This document shows positions 14,598 through 24,052 of a stretch of 64,000 bases of DNA, piece after piece. Each line of letters opens with the position of its first letter. The stretch's first letter is position 1. The notes beneath the pieces were generated by a model. That model was not told where the DNA came from. It did not search any database and worked only from the letters and a program-made list of their open reading frames with translations. The DNA is taken from the NCBI GenBank assembly GCA_023957245.1, contig JAMLHJ010000002.1:124001-188000 (forward strand). The letters are read 5' to 3'. The position numbers and the translations under genes are program-made. This DNA comes from Chitinophagales bacterium. Lineage in GTDB: Bacteria; Bacteroidota; Bacteroidia; Chitinophagales; JADIYW01.

Positions 14598-17537
14598 TTA
14601 TTTCTTTCTGCTTAATGTGCCATCATAAGTTAATCCAACAAAGAAAGTTCTTCCAATCATTGGAGCTCCGATATTAGTGTTGTAATCAGGACCTGCAATG
14701 TTAGTAGCACCTGCTTTAATTGTAGTATTGGAGTTTTTCAAGTTATAAGATAATGAAGCATCTAAAGAACCGAATGCATCAATATTACCTGCTCCAAATG
14801 TGCTATACCAATAGAATTCATTTTGCCATCTATAAGACACATTGAATCCAACGCTAGAATTGCCCACATTATTTCCAGATAAACCAATGTTAAACATTTG
14901 AGTTGGAGAGTTAAAATCAATCTTTTTCTCATCCATTTCACCAGCATCAAAACCTAAATAGCTATAGTTGGCATTGGCTAATAATCCTTTTGGAAGTTTA
15001 TAGCTTAGTGCAATTCCTGATCCCCATGATGTTACTCTGTTGTTGACATTGTAATATGGACTGATGACAGCTGGGCTTCCAGTTTCAGCTCCTTTAACTG
15101 GTAAATGTTTTTGTTCGAAACTTTTTTTAGCCACAACTCTACCTTGAGTAATGAAATCTTTGTACCAGTTGAAATAAGCATTCCAGTCGATATAAAGATT
15201 TTTAATGACTGCTTTATATCCTACTTCTATGTTTGATAATTTTTCTGGTTTGATATAATCCATATATAATGTTTTTAATACAGTAGAGTCCTTACGACCT
15301 CCTGCAACAAATGCATTATAAGAATCTAGAGAGTAGGCTCCTCCTTCGTGGATACCATATCTTTCAGCATTTTTCTTTGCTCCACCCATTAAGATAGTAG
15401 ATACAGGGAAATAGATAAATTGAGCTTGTGTATCTGGATTTCTAAATCCTGTTTGGAAAGATGCACGGATATTATGTTGGCGTTTATCTCCTAAAGTAGC
15501 AACCGTTGCAACTCTTGGAGACCATACTCCTTTAAAGTTCTCATTTTTGTCATAACGGATAGATGCAGATATTCTCAATCTTTCATCAATAAATTTTTTA
15601 GTCAATTGAGTGAATGCGCCAAACTCATTGATTTTTATTCTGCTATTAACTCCAGTACTATCTGGGTCTTGGTTAAATACAGTTCCTTCAGTTTGCAAGC
15701 TATAAAGTCTATGGTTGGCTCCAACAAGGATACCTAATTTATTTTTAGCTAAAGATGTAAAGTCATAAGTTGCTTCAGTATGGAATAATCTTGAGTGGTC
15801 AATAAATGAAGATCCTCCTAAGATGCCTTTGCTTGGGTCTGCACGTTGAAACAATGTTCCTTTGATGGTCTTGATAGCATCTAGATATGCTTGCGAACCT
15901 CTTGCTGGAAGTAATGCATCTGCTGCATTTCTTGCTTTAACATTAGCTAATTTGAATAAATCTGGACTTTTAAATAGTTGATCTGTTGGGATACCGATGT
16001 TTTGTAATGATGCTCCCATGTATGTTCCAACAATTTGACCTAAATAGGTTGGTGCCCATTTTGCTGATGTACCTGCCATTAATTCATTTGCATAGCTACC
16101 CAATGCCGTCATATTATATGAATCTCCAGCATTAGTTTGTGTCATATAAGTTCTTACCATGAAATTTTTGCCTGTAGCTTCTAACTTATTTGAGAAGCTA
16201 GTGAAATTTCTTAAAACATATTTTTCAGAACTTTGATAGATAGCATTTCCATGTCCAAATCTAAAAGCATAATTGATGTCAATATCACTAGTCGGTTTGT
16301 AATGTAGAGCTGCACTTACTTTAGCACTTGTGGCATTTCTATTGTCTAACAAATCTTCTTCTTTAATCCCAGTTCTTCTTAAATCAATAGATGGTAGGTC
16401 TTTAAATCTAGCGTTAATAAATGCTTTAGCTGTATCAATATTACCTGCAAAATAAGGACTTAATGAATTGGCAACACCTGCAACTAATGCTTCACGAGTA
16501 GGATGTCCTGCTGGTAACATTCCAAGAGGTACAGTTGATAAGACATTTTCATCACCATAAGTATTTACTCCATTGAATTGAAGAGGCTTGTCACCTAATA
16601 CAGACTTGCCGTCCTGGCTGAGAGAAAGTTCTTGAGTATATTTATCTTTAGTTACAACATCGGTATAATAATCATTAGATTTCCAATCTGTCGCTCTGAA
16701 ATAACTACCAGTTACTTTGAATCCAAATTTTCCCCATGCTTTTGCATAACGCAAATCTGCATTTGTCATTGGGTTGGCATTGTCATTTTGTGCTTTAGAG
16801 AATCCTTGTTTGAAAGAAACTGTCAAACCTTGATAATCAAATGGGTTTTTACTATCCATAATCATGATACCATTAAAAGCATTCGGCCCATATAATGCTG
16901 ATGCTGCTCCAGGTACAAGTTCTACGCTTTTTATATCATTTTCACCAATACCGATAAGGTTACCCATAGGGAAGTTTAATAAAGGTGCTGAGTTGTCAAT
17001 ACCATCAACAAGTTGAACAAAACGTGTATTGTTGATACTAGCAAAACCTCTGGTATTGATAGAGTTGAAAGTCATAGACCCTGATGTCCCAGATACTCCT
17101 TTCAATTTGGTCATTTGGTCAAAATAATCTGTAGAACCTGATGATTTGATAGTCTGCAAGTCCAATTTTTCAATTGAAACAGGAGATTCTAAAAGTTTTT
17201 CTTCAACTCTTGATGCAGAAACAACGACCTCTTGTAACAAGGAGCTTTCTTCTGAAAGTTTAATATTGAGATTGTTTTGATCCCCGTTAATTACTACATC
17301 TTGGCTTTTAAATCCTAAGTATGAAAAAGTAACTGTAAAAGGTGTTGGCAAATCAACAACTAATTTGTAATCGCCATCAATGTTGGAGGTGGTTCCCAAC
17401 TCTGTCCCCTTGACAACGACAGCTGCTCCAATGAGAGGCTCATTGGCATTGTCTGTTATTTTCCCAGAGACATTGGTCTGTGCATTTAAGACAGAGTAGC
17501 TTAAAAAGCTAAAAAGCAAAAGCAGGTAATGTTTCAT
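14598..17537 (-). CDS. TonB-dependent outer-membrane receptor
   Basis: The protein has 979 residues. Order: Sec signal peptide (about 1-19), carboxypeptidase-regulatory-like beta-sandwich (about 22-95: VSGKITDNANEPLIGAAVVV), plug domain (about 105-230, with SINTRGF, VDGIDNSAPLL and VPGAASALYGPNAFNG), then a beta-barrel ending in an aromatic-terminated strand (FVGLTYDG). It takes up a bulky ligand across the outer membrane using TonB-ExbBD energy, which is encoded elsewhere. No SusD partner is adjacent, so it is not a classical SusC pair. Substrate unknown: it lies next to the cobalamin operon but has its own terminator, and I see no cobalamin riboswitch upstream, so I do not call it BtuB. Confidence 0.9.
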   Translation of the reverse strand: MKHYLLLLFSFLSYSVLNAQTNVSGKITDNANEPLIGAAVVVKGTELGTTSNIDGDYKLVVDLPTPFTVTFSYLGFKSQDVVINGDQNNLNIKLSEESSLLQEVVVSASRVEEKLLESPVSIEKLDLQTIKSSGSTDYFDQMTKLKGVSGTSGSMTFNSINTRGFASINNTRFVQLVDGIDNSAPLLNFPMGNLIGIGENDIKSVELVPGAASALYGPNAFNGIMIMDSKNPFDYQGLTVSFKQGFSKAQNDNANPMTNADLRYAKAWGKFGFKVTGSYFRATDWKSNDYYTDVVTKDKYTQELSLSQDGKSVLGDKPLQFNGVNTYGDENVLSTVPLGMLPAGHPTREALVAGVANSLSPYFAGNIDTAKAFINARFKDLPSIDLRRTGIKEEDLLDNRNATSAKVSAALHYKPTSDIDINYAFRFGHGNAIYQSSEKYVLRNFTSFSNKLEATGKNFMVRTYMTQTNAGDSYNMTALGSYANELMAGTSAKWAPTYLGQIVGTYMGASLQNIGIPTDQLFKSPDLFKLANVKARNAADALLPARGSQAYLDAIKTIKGTLFQRADPSKGILGGSSFIDHSRLFHTEATYDFTSLAKNKLGILVGANHRLYSLQTEGTVFNQDPDSTGVNSRIKINEFGAFTQLTKKFIDERLRISASIRYDKNENFKGVWSPRVATVATLGDKRQHNIRASFQTGFRNPDTQAQFIYFPVSTILMGGAKKNAERYGIHEGGAYSLDSYNAFVAGGRKDSTVLKTLYMDYIKPEKLSNIEVGYKAVIKNLYIDWNAYFNWYKDFITQGRVVAKKSFEQKHLPVKGAETGSPAVISPYYNVNNRVTSWGSGIALSYKLPKGLLANANYSYLGFDAGEMDEKKIDFNSPTQMFNIGLSGNNVGNSSVGFNVSYRWQNEFYWYSTFGAGNIDAFGSLDASLSYNLKNSNTTIKAGATNIAGPDYNTNIGAPMIGRTFFVGLTYDGTLSRKK

Positions 17538-17855
17538 AAATAATAGTTTTATACTAAAATAACAAAATCTTAATAAGTTAAAAACATTTAAGGCTGTTTT
17601 TCCTTATTTTATTGAGTTTTTATGTGAAAATTGTTAACAAATTGCTTTTTTTGGCTTATTCGCTCAATTATGGAAAATTATTGAGTGTATAATGTTAGAA
17701 AACAAGTTGACTATTTCTTTTGCAGATAAGAAGAAAATATGGAATATTGACAATGTCAAATTTGAATAATAGGAGGGGCATTTTATGAAAATAAAAAAAG
17801 AGCTACAATATTTGTAGCTCTTTTTGTTTGTAAATCAGTATTGGAAAAATTAATA
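17538..17855 (-). other. Spacer between ftsZ and the TonB receptor gene
   Basis: 318 bases without a supportable gene. It holds the ftsZ terminator (about 17793-17826) and the AT-rich promoter region of the TonB receptor. I saw no cobalamin B12 box or other recognised riboswitch. Confidence 0.7.
17793..17826 (-). terminator. Rho-independent terminator at the end of the division cluster
   Basis: A perfect inverted repeat, GAGCTACAA (17800-17808) and TTGTAGCTC (17812-17820), has a three-base loop. It is flanked by A-runs and T-runs on both sides, so it can work in either direction. It lies 36 bases after the ftsZ stop. Confidence 0.88.
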
Positions 17856-19340
17856 TCAATCTGGTTTGTCACTTAAAAATGAATTTTTCTTCAAATCCAA
17901 AGTGTTTCCATTCTCATCTTCAAAACTATCTACAATCGAATATCTAGAAAGATGAGATTGAGATGAATGAGGCATGTTTTCAAATCTTTTATTTTTTCTT
18001 TGAAATGAAGGCGTATTTTCCATTTCTTGAATAAATTGATCATTGAATCTTGGAGAAGCCATTTTTCTTCTTATCACTTCATTGTTCATACTTCCTCTAT
18101 CTACATTTTTGTGAGTAGATAGCTGAGATGCTGCTGTTTGAGCTTGTGATTCTGCAGGATTGACTTGTTTGATTGTAAAAACTGAAGCTGTTTGTGCAGG
18201 TTCCTCATTTGTTGGAAATTCAAATGCAAAAGAGGATTCTTTATTTTCATTAATAGTAAAAACAACTTCTTCTTTAGCTGGAGCCACAGTCGCTTCAGGC
18301 GCCTTTGTTGTGGCAGGAGTTTCTACTGGGGTAGTTGTTTCTAATTTAACAACTACTTTTTCTTTAGAAGCTTTTATTTCATCTATATCACTGAATCCTG
18401 TAGCAATTAAAGTAACAGATACTTCGTCTTCCAAATTGTCGTCATGACAAACTCCCCAAATGATCTCAGTGTCGTTATTAGCTGCTTGTTGAACATAATC
18501 TGTAATTTGAGAGATTTCGTCCATTGTTACTTCTTTCGAACCTGAAGAAATATATAATAAAATTCCTCTTGCTCCGTAAATATCCGCATCATCTAATAAA
18601 GGAGAAGCCAATGCAGCATCAATAGCTTTTGTTGCTCTGCCTTCACCTTCAGCTACACCAATACCCATTATTGCTACACCGCTATTTCTCATAACAGTTT
18701 TAACGTCTTCGAAATCTACGTTGACCTGACCAGGTTTTGTGATGATTTCTGAGATACCTCTTGCTGCAGTTGTCAAGATATTGTCTGCATGTGAAAATGC
18801 GGCAGTAAGAGATAGGTTGCCATAGATTTCTCTCAATTTATTGTTAGAGATAACTATGATAGAATCTACATTTTGTTTGAGTTCTTCAAGTCCTGAATCT
18901 GCTTTGTCTCTTTTGCTTTTCCCTTCAAAAGAAAAAGGAATAGTCACGATGCCTACTGTAAGGATACCCATATCTTTAGCAATTTTTGCTACTACAGGTG
19001 CTCCTCCAGTCCCAGTGCCACCACCCATTCCAGCAGTGATAAACACCATTTGAGTATTGTGACCTAGAGCTTTGCGAATTTCTTCTTCAGATTCTATGGT
19101 TGCTTCTTTGCCAACATCAGGTTTAGCACCAGCACCTCTACCGCCAGTGAGAGAAGGTCCTAGTTGGATTTTATTAGGAACTTCGCTGCTTGCTAAAGCT
19201 TGTTGATCTGTGTTACAAATAACAAAGTTTACTCCAGTAATACCTTGCTTGTGCATAAAATTGACGGCATTGCTACCTCCTCCTCCTACACCAATTACTT
19301 TGATGATAGATTCGTCTTCTGGTTGTATATCGAAAAACAT
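17856..19340 (-). CDS. ftsZ: Cell division protein FtsZ
   Basis: A 494-residue tubulin-like GTPase that polymerises into the Z ring at mid-cell. It has the N-terminal GVGGGGSNAVNFM loop, the tubulin signature GGGTGTG (106-112) and the T7-loop region after NVDFEDVKTVMRN. After the GTPase core (about 1-320) comes a long variable linker rich in Pro, Thr, Glu and Gln. It ends in a Bacteroidota-type tail with NTLDLKKNSFLSDKPD in place of the proteobacterial LDIPAFL peptide, the likely site that binds FtsA. It is the last gene of the dcw cluster, 12 bases after ftsA, and is followed by a strong terminator. Confidence 0.97.
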   Translation of the reverse strand: MFFDIQPEDESIIKVIGVGGGGSNAVNFMHKQGITGVNFVICNTDQQALASSEVPNKIQLGPSLTGGRGAGAKPDVGKEATIESEEEIRKALGHNTQMVFITAGMGGGTGTGGAPVVAKIAKDMGILTVGIVTIPFSFEGKSKRDKADSGLEELKQNVDSIIVISNNKLREIYGNLSLTAAFSHADNILTTAARGISEIITKPGQVNVDFEDVKTVMRNSGVAIMGIGVAEGEGRATKAIDAALASPLLDDADIYGARGILLYISSGSKEVTMDEISQITDYVQQAANNDTEIIWGVCHDDNLEDEVSVTLIATGFSDIDEIKASKEKVVVKLETTTPVETPATTKAPEATVAPAKEEVVFTINENKESSFAFEFPTNEEPAQTASVFTIKQVNPAESQAQTAASQLSTHKNVDRGSMNNEVIRRKMASPRFNDQFIQEMENTPSFQRKNKRFENMPHSSQSHLSRYSIVDSFEDENGNTLDLKKNSFLSDKPD

Positions 19341-19352
19341 GGTTCTTGCTTT

Positions 19353-20798
19353 TTATTTTTTATTATTAATGTCATTAAAGTCTTGTAGGTTGTCATCATT
19401 TATCCATTCTCCTACTTTTTTACCTGCGGTTTTAAGAAGACCAAAAAAGTCTTTAGATTTCTTTGGTTTTTCCTCTTTGTTTTTATCATTTGCACTAGTT
19501 GCTTTCTTGTCTTCTGGAGTAGTTTTTTCGTTTTCTACTGCATTAGATAAAGATATGGAATCAACAGATTTTGCTTCTTCTGTTTTTTCCACAATTTTGT
19601 GGTTATCCACAGGCTTATCCACCTTTTTGTCTTCTTGATGTTCAAATTCTTGCACTTCCAGTCCCTTGATAATCAATCCAATTACAGTAGAGTAGATAGG
19701 ATTATCCACATCTTGTATTTTTGACTTGACTAAATGCTCGTTAGGAAGACCTATTTTAACATCGTGTCCAGTGTGATATTCTGATAATTGTCTTAAATGT
19801 TTGATATGAGAGCCTCCTCCAGTAAAGACAATTCCACAGTTCAATTTTTCTCCTAGAGCTGATGATGAAATTTCGTGATTGACATAATCCAAAATTTCTT
19901 CCATCCTTGCCTGAATAATTCCAACAAGGTTTTTCATAGAAATTTCTTTTGGATTTCTACCTCCTACGCCGGGTATAGAGATGATAAGATTTTCATGTTC
20001 GTCTAATAAAAAAGTTGAGCCATGCTGAACTTTTATCCCTTCTGCTGTAGATTTTAAAATTCTACATCCTTGTTCAATATCATGCGTGATGCTTTCACCT
20101 CCAAAAGGAATGACTGCTGTGTGTGCTATGGTTTCATCTACAAATATTGCAATATCTGTTGTGCCTCCACCTATATCTACTAGTGCAACACCAGATTGTT
20201 TTTCTTCTCTACTTAATACTGCAGCAGCTGAAGCTATGGGTTGCATAAAAATTTTCAATACTTTTAGGTTGGCTCCTTCAATACATCTTTTTATGTTGTT
20301 GACAGAGGTTGTAGATCCTGTAACAACATGCATATTGACTTCTATTTTGTTGCCTACCATCCCTATTGGATCTTGAACATTAGTTATATTATCTACCTTA
20401 TAATCTTGAGGTAGTATATCTATAATTTCATCTCCTGGAGGTAATGGTAATCTATATGTATCTTCTTTAAGTTTGTCAATGTCAAATTGAGAGATTAATG
20501 TTTTATAATCTTCTCTCATCAATGTAGCTCTATGCTGTAAGCTGTTGATGTGACTTCCTGCAATACCGACATACACATTGTTAAATGTGATGCCAGATTG
20601 TTTTTCAGCTTCAGCTACCGCACTCTTTATTGCATCTATCGTGCGACTAACATTGAGCACTTCGGCTTTGGTGACTCCAAATGACGGGGATTTCCCTAAT
20701 CCTAGGATTTCCAGCTTGCCATTTGAAGTTTGCCTTGCGACAATAGCTGCAACCTTAGTTGTACCAATGTCCACAGCTTGAATAATTCTTCCTTCCAT
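19353..20798 (-). CDS. ftsA: Cell division protein FtsA
   Basis: A 481-residue actin-fold ATPase that tethers FtsZ to the membrane. Motifs seen are AVDIGTTKVAAIV (phosphate 1), VDIGGGTTDIAIF (phosphate 2) and FTGGGSHIKHL (adenosine). The core ends near residue 385. A charged low-complexity linker of about 75 residues follows, and then a C-terminal amphipathic helix around KSKDFFGLLKTAGKKVGEWI, the expected membrane-targeting sequence. The frame opens at 20822, but the ATG at 20798 (MEGRIIQAVDIG) gives the family-typical N-terminus and a 10-base gap to ftsQ. The extended linker is longer than in E. coli. Confidence 0.95.
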   Translation of the reverse strand: MEGRIIQAVDIGTTKVAAIVARQTSNGKLEILGLGKSPSFGVTKAEVLNVSRTIDAIKSAVAEAEKQSGITFNNVYVGIAGSHINSLQHRATLMREDYKTLISQFDIDKLKEDTYRLPLPPGDEIIDILPQDYKVDNITNVQDPIGMVGNKIEVNMHVVTGSTTSVNNIKRCIEGANLKVLKIFMQPIASAAAVLSREEKQSGVALVDIGGGTTDIAIFVDETIAHTAVIPFGGESITHDIEQGCRILKSTAEGIKVQHGSTFLLDEHENLIISIPGVGGRNPKEISMKNLVGIIQARMEEILDYVNHEISSSALGEKLNCGIVFTGGGSHIKHLRQLSEYHTGHDVKIGLPNEHLVKSKIQDVDNPIYSTVIGLIIKGLEVQEFEHQEDKKVDKPVDNHKIVEKTEEAKSVDSISLSNAVENEKTTPEDKKATSANDKNKEEKPKKSKDFFGLLKTAGKKVGEWINDDNLQDFNDINNKK

Positions 20799-20808
20799 AA
20801 TTACTGAT

Positions 20809-21567
20809 TTATTTACAAACAATTTGATTTTTATACTGAATATCTATGCTTTTAAATTTGTCCCAGCCTGATTTTAATAGGACTTGGGAATAAAATAGGT
20901 CTAATTTTTTAAGTCTTTCTTGAGTGGCAACGGTATCTCCAATCGTGACAATGTGATTGCCCAATCGGGGTAAAAATTGAATATCTCCTGAATCATTCAT
21001 GATGAGTTGAGTGATTTGTGATGACCAATAGGGATCATTTTGGGTTTCGTGAATAATTTTTACTAAAGATTTTAATTCTCCTGAGGTGATATTGCCCACT
21101 TTTGTACACGTCTCAGGGATATTTCCAGTTAATAGAGGAACTTTAGCAGTGTAAATATTTGATAATGGTATTTTTAAATCTTGGTCATCTATATAAAATG
21201 AACCTCCTCCTTTGGGTAAAACTCTGGCAATAGGATTGATTTGTTCAATTTGTACGTGAAGTTTTCCCTTGCTGTCAATATATGCATTGGCATTTTTGAC
21301 ATGAGGATGTGTCTTTAAATATTTTTCCAATTGACTCAAGTGAGATGCGCCTAATCGGGTAGAGTCGGAGAAAAATTCATCAATCTTTTTAGCGACGATT
21401 TCTTTATTGATAAATAAATGTCCTTGATTATAATTGATGTCTATCTGATACCCAGAAGTGAATTTAGGAAGCCCATATTGAAATGACATACTTGTCAATA
21501 CAATAAATCCTCCAAAAATGAGGAGTAGTGTCAATTTGAATAATATGTTTTTCCAATTCACTTTCAT
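20809..21567 (-). CDS. ftsQ: Cell division protein FtsQ
   Basis: A 252-residue bitopic protein. A short basic cytoplasmic N-terminus and one membrane helix (LFKLTLLLIFGGFIVLTSM, about 8-26) are followed by a periplasmic POTRA/FtsQ domain (LEKYLKTHPHVKNANAYI ... INPIARVLP). FtsQ links early and late divisome proteins. The ATG at 21567 overlaps the murC stop as ATGA and is preferred over the frame start at 21588. Similarity to FtsQ is weak in sequence but clear from architecture and position between murC and ftsA. Confidence 0.88.
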   Translation of the reverse strand: MKVNWKNILFKLTLLLIFGGFIVLTSMSFQYGLPKFTSGYQIDINYNQGHLFINKEIVAKKIDEFFSDSTRLGASHLSQLEKYLKTHPHVKNANAYIDSKGKLHVQIEQINPIARVLPKGGGSFYIDDQDLKIPLSNIYTAKVPLLTGNIPETCTKVGNITSGELKSLVKIIHETQNDPYWSSQITQLIMNDSGDIQFLPRLGNHIVTIGDTVATQERLKKLDLFYSQVLLKSGWDKFKSIDIQYKNQIVCK

Positions 21568-22928
21568 TTCTCTTTTTCTTTTAACCATTGAGAAATAGGT
21601 GTCGTCAGCTTGTCAATGTCTCCAGCTCCGACAGTCATTATGATTTCAGTTTTTTCTAGTGATGACAAATAATTTAGAAGTAGATTTTTCTCTATAATTA
21701 CTTTGTCTTGGATTTCTATCGAATCAAGAATTAATTGAGAACTGACACCTTCTATTGGAAGTTCCCTTGCTGGATAGATAGGAAATAAGATAACCCTATC
21801 TGCTGCACTTAAAGATTGTCCAAACTCTGTAGCCAAATCTCTTGTCCTAGAAAATAAATGAGGTTGGAAAATAACAGTTAGGTGAAGATGAGGATGTAAA
21901 TCTCTTACTGTTTGAATGACAGCATCAATCTCTCTTGGGTGATGTGCATAGTCGTCTATTAGTATATGCTTTTCTGACTGATATACAATCTGAAATCTTC
22001 TTCTTACTCCTAAAAATGTTTTAAGTCCTTGACCTAACTCCTCAGGTGTAATTCCAAGTTTTAATGCGACAGCTGAAGCTCCAATTGCATTTTCTACATT
22101 GTGTTTGCCTCCATAGTTTAAGATTAAATCTTTTATGATGTTATCTGGAGTATGTAAATCAAAATGAGTAGAGCCTTTTATTACTTTGATATTTGAAGCA
22201 TAATAATCTGATTCATTGTTTTGATAAGAGTAAGTATATGCATGATGGTTGGAGTCAATTATTTTCTTATCAATATTTTGATGCAAAAAGATGCTTCCAT
22301 TTTCTCTGACTTGAGAAAGAAATTTTGCAAAGCTTTCTTGAATAGCTTCAAAATTTCCATAAATATCTAAATGGTCAGTATCTACAGAAGTGACCAATGC
22401 AATATTTGGATTTAATTGTAAAAATGAACGATCAAACTCATCTGCTTCTGTGACAGAATAGGTATTGCCACTTATAAAATTACTATTGAAGTTGAGACAT
22501 ACACCTCCCAAAAATGCAGCAACATCTTTGTGGGCATGATGTAGAATATGTGCTATTAATGAAGATGTAGATGTTTTACCATGAGAACCAGCAATACTGA
22601 TATTGTATAGCTCATTGGCAATCAATCCCAATACTTCGGCACGCTTTTTCAATTCATAACCATTTTCTTTATAATAATTGAGCTGTAGATGGTTTTTGGG
22701 AATTGCAGGAGTATAAACAATTAAATCAGCATCTTTAAGCAATGTATCTAAACTATCTTCATAAGTGATAAAAATACCTTCTTCTTCAAGTTCGTGAGTG
22801 AGTTGAGTCTGAGTTTTGTCATAACCAGACACATCTTTCCCGATAGAATGGAAATATCTGGCTAGTGCACTCATTCCGATTCCTCCAATTCCTAAGAAAA
22901 AGACCTTATTTATATCTTTTATTTTCAT
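21564..22928 (-). CDS. murC: UDP-N-acetylmuramate--L-alanine ligase
   Basis: A 454-residue Mur ligase that adds L-alanine to UDP-MurNAc with ATP in the cytoplasm. It opens with the Rossmann motif FLGIGGIGMSALA, has the ATP loop GSHGKTST (starting at Gly114) and VTEADEFDRSFL, and ends with the Mur C-terminal domain (DDYAHHPREI and VIFQPHLFSRT). Length is normal. It overlaps murG and ftsQ by 4 bases each, consistent with coupled translation within the dcw operon. Confidence 0.96.
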   Translation of the reverse strand: MKIKDINKVFFLGIGGIGMSALARYFHSIGKDVSGYDKTQTQLTHELEEEGIFITYEDSLDTLLKDADLIVYTPAIPKNHLQLNYYKENGYELKKRAEVLGLIANELYNISIAGSHGKTSTSSLIAHILHHAHKDVAAFLGGVCLNFNSNFISGNTYSVTEADEFDRSFLQLNPNIALVTSVDTDHLDIYGNFEAIQESFAKFLSQVRENGSIFLHQNIDKKIIDSNHHAYTYSYQNNESDYYASNIKVIKGSTHFDLHTPDNIIKDLILNYGGKHNVENAIGASAVALKLGITPEELGQGLKTFLGVRRRFQIVYQSEKHILIDDYAHHPREIDAVIQTVRDLHPHLHLTVIFQPHLFSRTRDLATEFGQSLSAADRVILFPIYPARELPIEGVSSQLILDSIEIQDKVIIEKNLLLNYLSSLEKTEIIMTVGAGDIDKLTTPISQWLKEKEK

Positions 22929-24052
22929 TTCTGAGATAGTAATTGTTGAATAGTGTGAACAATTGTTTTTGTTGCATCGGTCTTACCCAATGTCTTTATA
23001 TGCTGAGATAATTCTCTCATTTTTGCTGGATTGTTGAAAGTTTCAAAAACAGTAGCACTTAATTTTTCTCTAGCTTCTGAATCTTTTACCATTATAGCAG
23101 CACCTTTATTGACTAAGGCCATTGCATTTTTTGTTTGATGGTCTTCTGCTACGTTTGGTGATGGGATTAAAATTGTTGGTTTACCTACGATACATAATTC
23201 TGAAATAGATAAAGCACCCGCTCTAGAGATAATGATATCTGCTGCTCCATAAGCATATTGCATTTCTTTCAAAAACTCAACAATCTTTATTCCTTTTGGA
23301 AGTTTATTGCTCCATTTTTCTTGAATACTTTGATAATAATAACTTCCTGTTTGCCATATTACTTGGATATTTTTTTCGGCAAAAGTTTCAATGCTGTTTT
23401 CTAAACTATCATTTAATGTTTTTGCTCCCAAGCTACCTCCAAAACTTAGTACTATTGGTAAATTAGGGTCTAATCCGAAATATTTACAACTTTCTTCTTT
23501 AGAAGGTAGAGATTGAACAATTGCACTTCTGATAGGATTGCCAGAATTGACAATTTTGCCACTTGAGAAAAATTTATCCATTTCAGGGTATGCTACAAAT
23601 ATCTTTTTTGCTTTTTTGGCTAATATTTTATTGGTGATCCCAGGATATGAATTTTGTTCTAAAATTACAGTTGGCTTTCCTAATGAAGCTGCAGAAAACA
23701 ATAATGGACCACTCGCATATCCGCCAACGCCAATAACAATATCGGGTTGAAATTCTTTAATTATTTTACGAGCATTTAATAGGCTCTTTAAGACTTTGAA
23801 TGGGAATTTTAAGTTCTGCAGACTCAAAGATCTTTGTAGTCCGCTGATTTCCAATCCTACTATTTTGTATCCTGCATTTGGAACTTTTTCCATTTCCATT
23901 TTTCCTAATGCACCGACAAATAGAATATCTTCTGCAATGCCCATATCTCTTAAGTCATCAGCAATAGCGATAGCAGGGAAGATATGTCCTCCTGTACCTC
24001 CACCTGAAATGATGATCTTATATTTTGGGCTTGAACTCATATTGTTAGACAT
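22925..24052 (-). CDS. murG: Undecaprenyl-PP-MurNAc-pentapeptide GlcNAc transferase
   Basis: A 375-residue GT28 glycosyltransferase on the inner face of the cytoplasmic membrane; it adds GlcNAc to lipid I to form lipid II. Family signatures are GGGTGGHIFPAIAIAD at the N-terminus, GVGGYASGP, LEQNSYPG, SFGGSLGA and the donor-site block SRAGALSISELC. A second in-frame ATG four codons in (MSSSPKYK) could also be the start. It overlaps ftsW by 8 bases and murC by 4. Confidence 0.96.
   Translation of the reverse strand: MSNNMSSSPKYKIIISGGGTGGHIFPAIAIADDLRDMGIAEDILFVGALGKMEMEKVPNAGYKIVGLEISGLQRSLSLQNLKFPFKVLKSLLNARKIIKEFQPDIVIGVGGYASGPLLFSAASLGKPTVILEQNSYPGITNKILAKKAKKIFVAYPEMDKFFSSGKIVNSGNPIRSAIVQSLPSKEESCKYFGLDPNLPIVLSFGGSLGAKTLNDSLENSIETFAEKNIQVIWQTGSYYYQSIQEKWSNKLPKGIKIVEFLKEMQYAYGAADIIISRAGALSISELCIVGKPTILIPSPNVAEDHQTKNAMALVNKGAAIMVKDSEAREKLSATVFETFNNPAKMRELSQHIKTLGKTDATKTIVHTIQQLLSQK

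Noticed and set aside
14598..17537. Calling the TonB receptor BtuB
   Set aside because: Proximity is the only support; it has its own terminator and no cobalamin aptamer in its leader.
19585..19710. Cluster of DnaA-box-like TTATCCAC sequences (19603-19611, 19615-19623, 19702-19710)
   Set aside because: They lie inside ftsA and arise from repeated Val-Asp-Lys/Asn codons on the minus strand; a coding explanation is sufficient.
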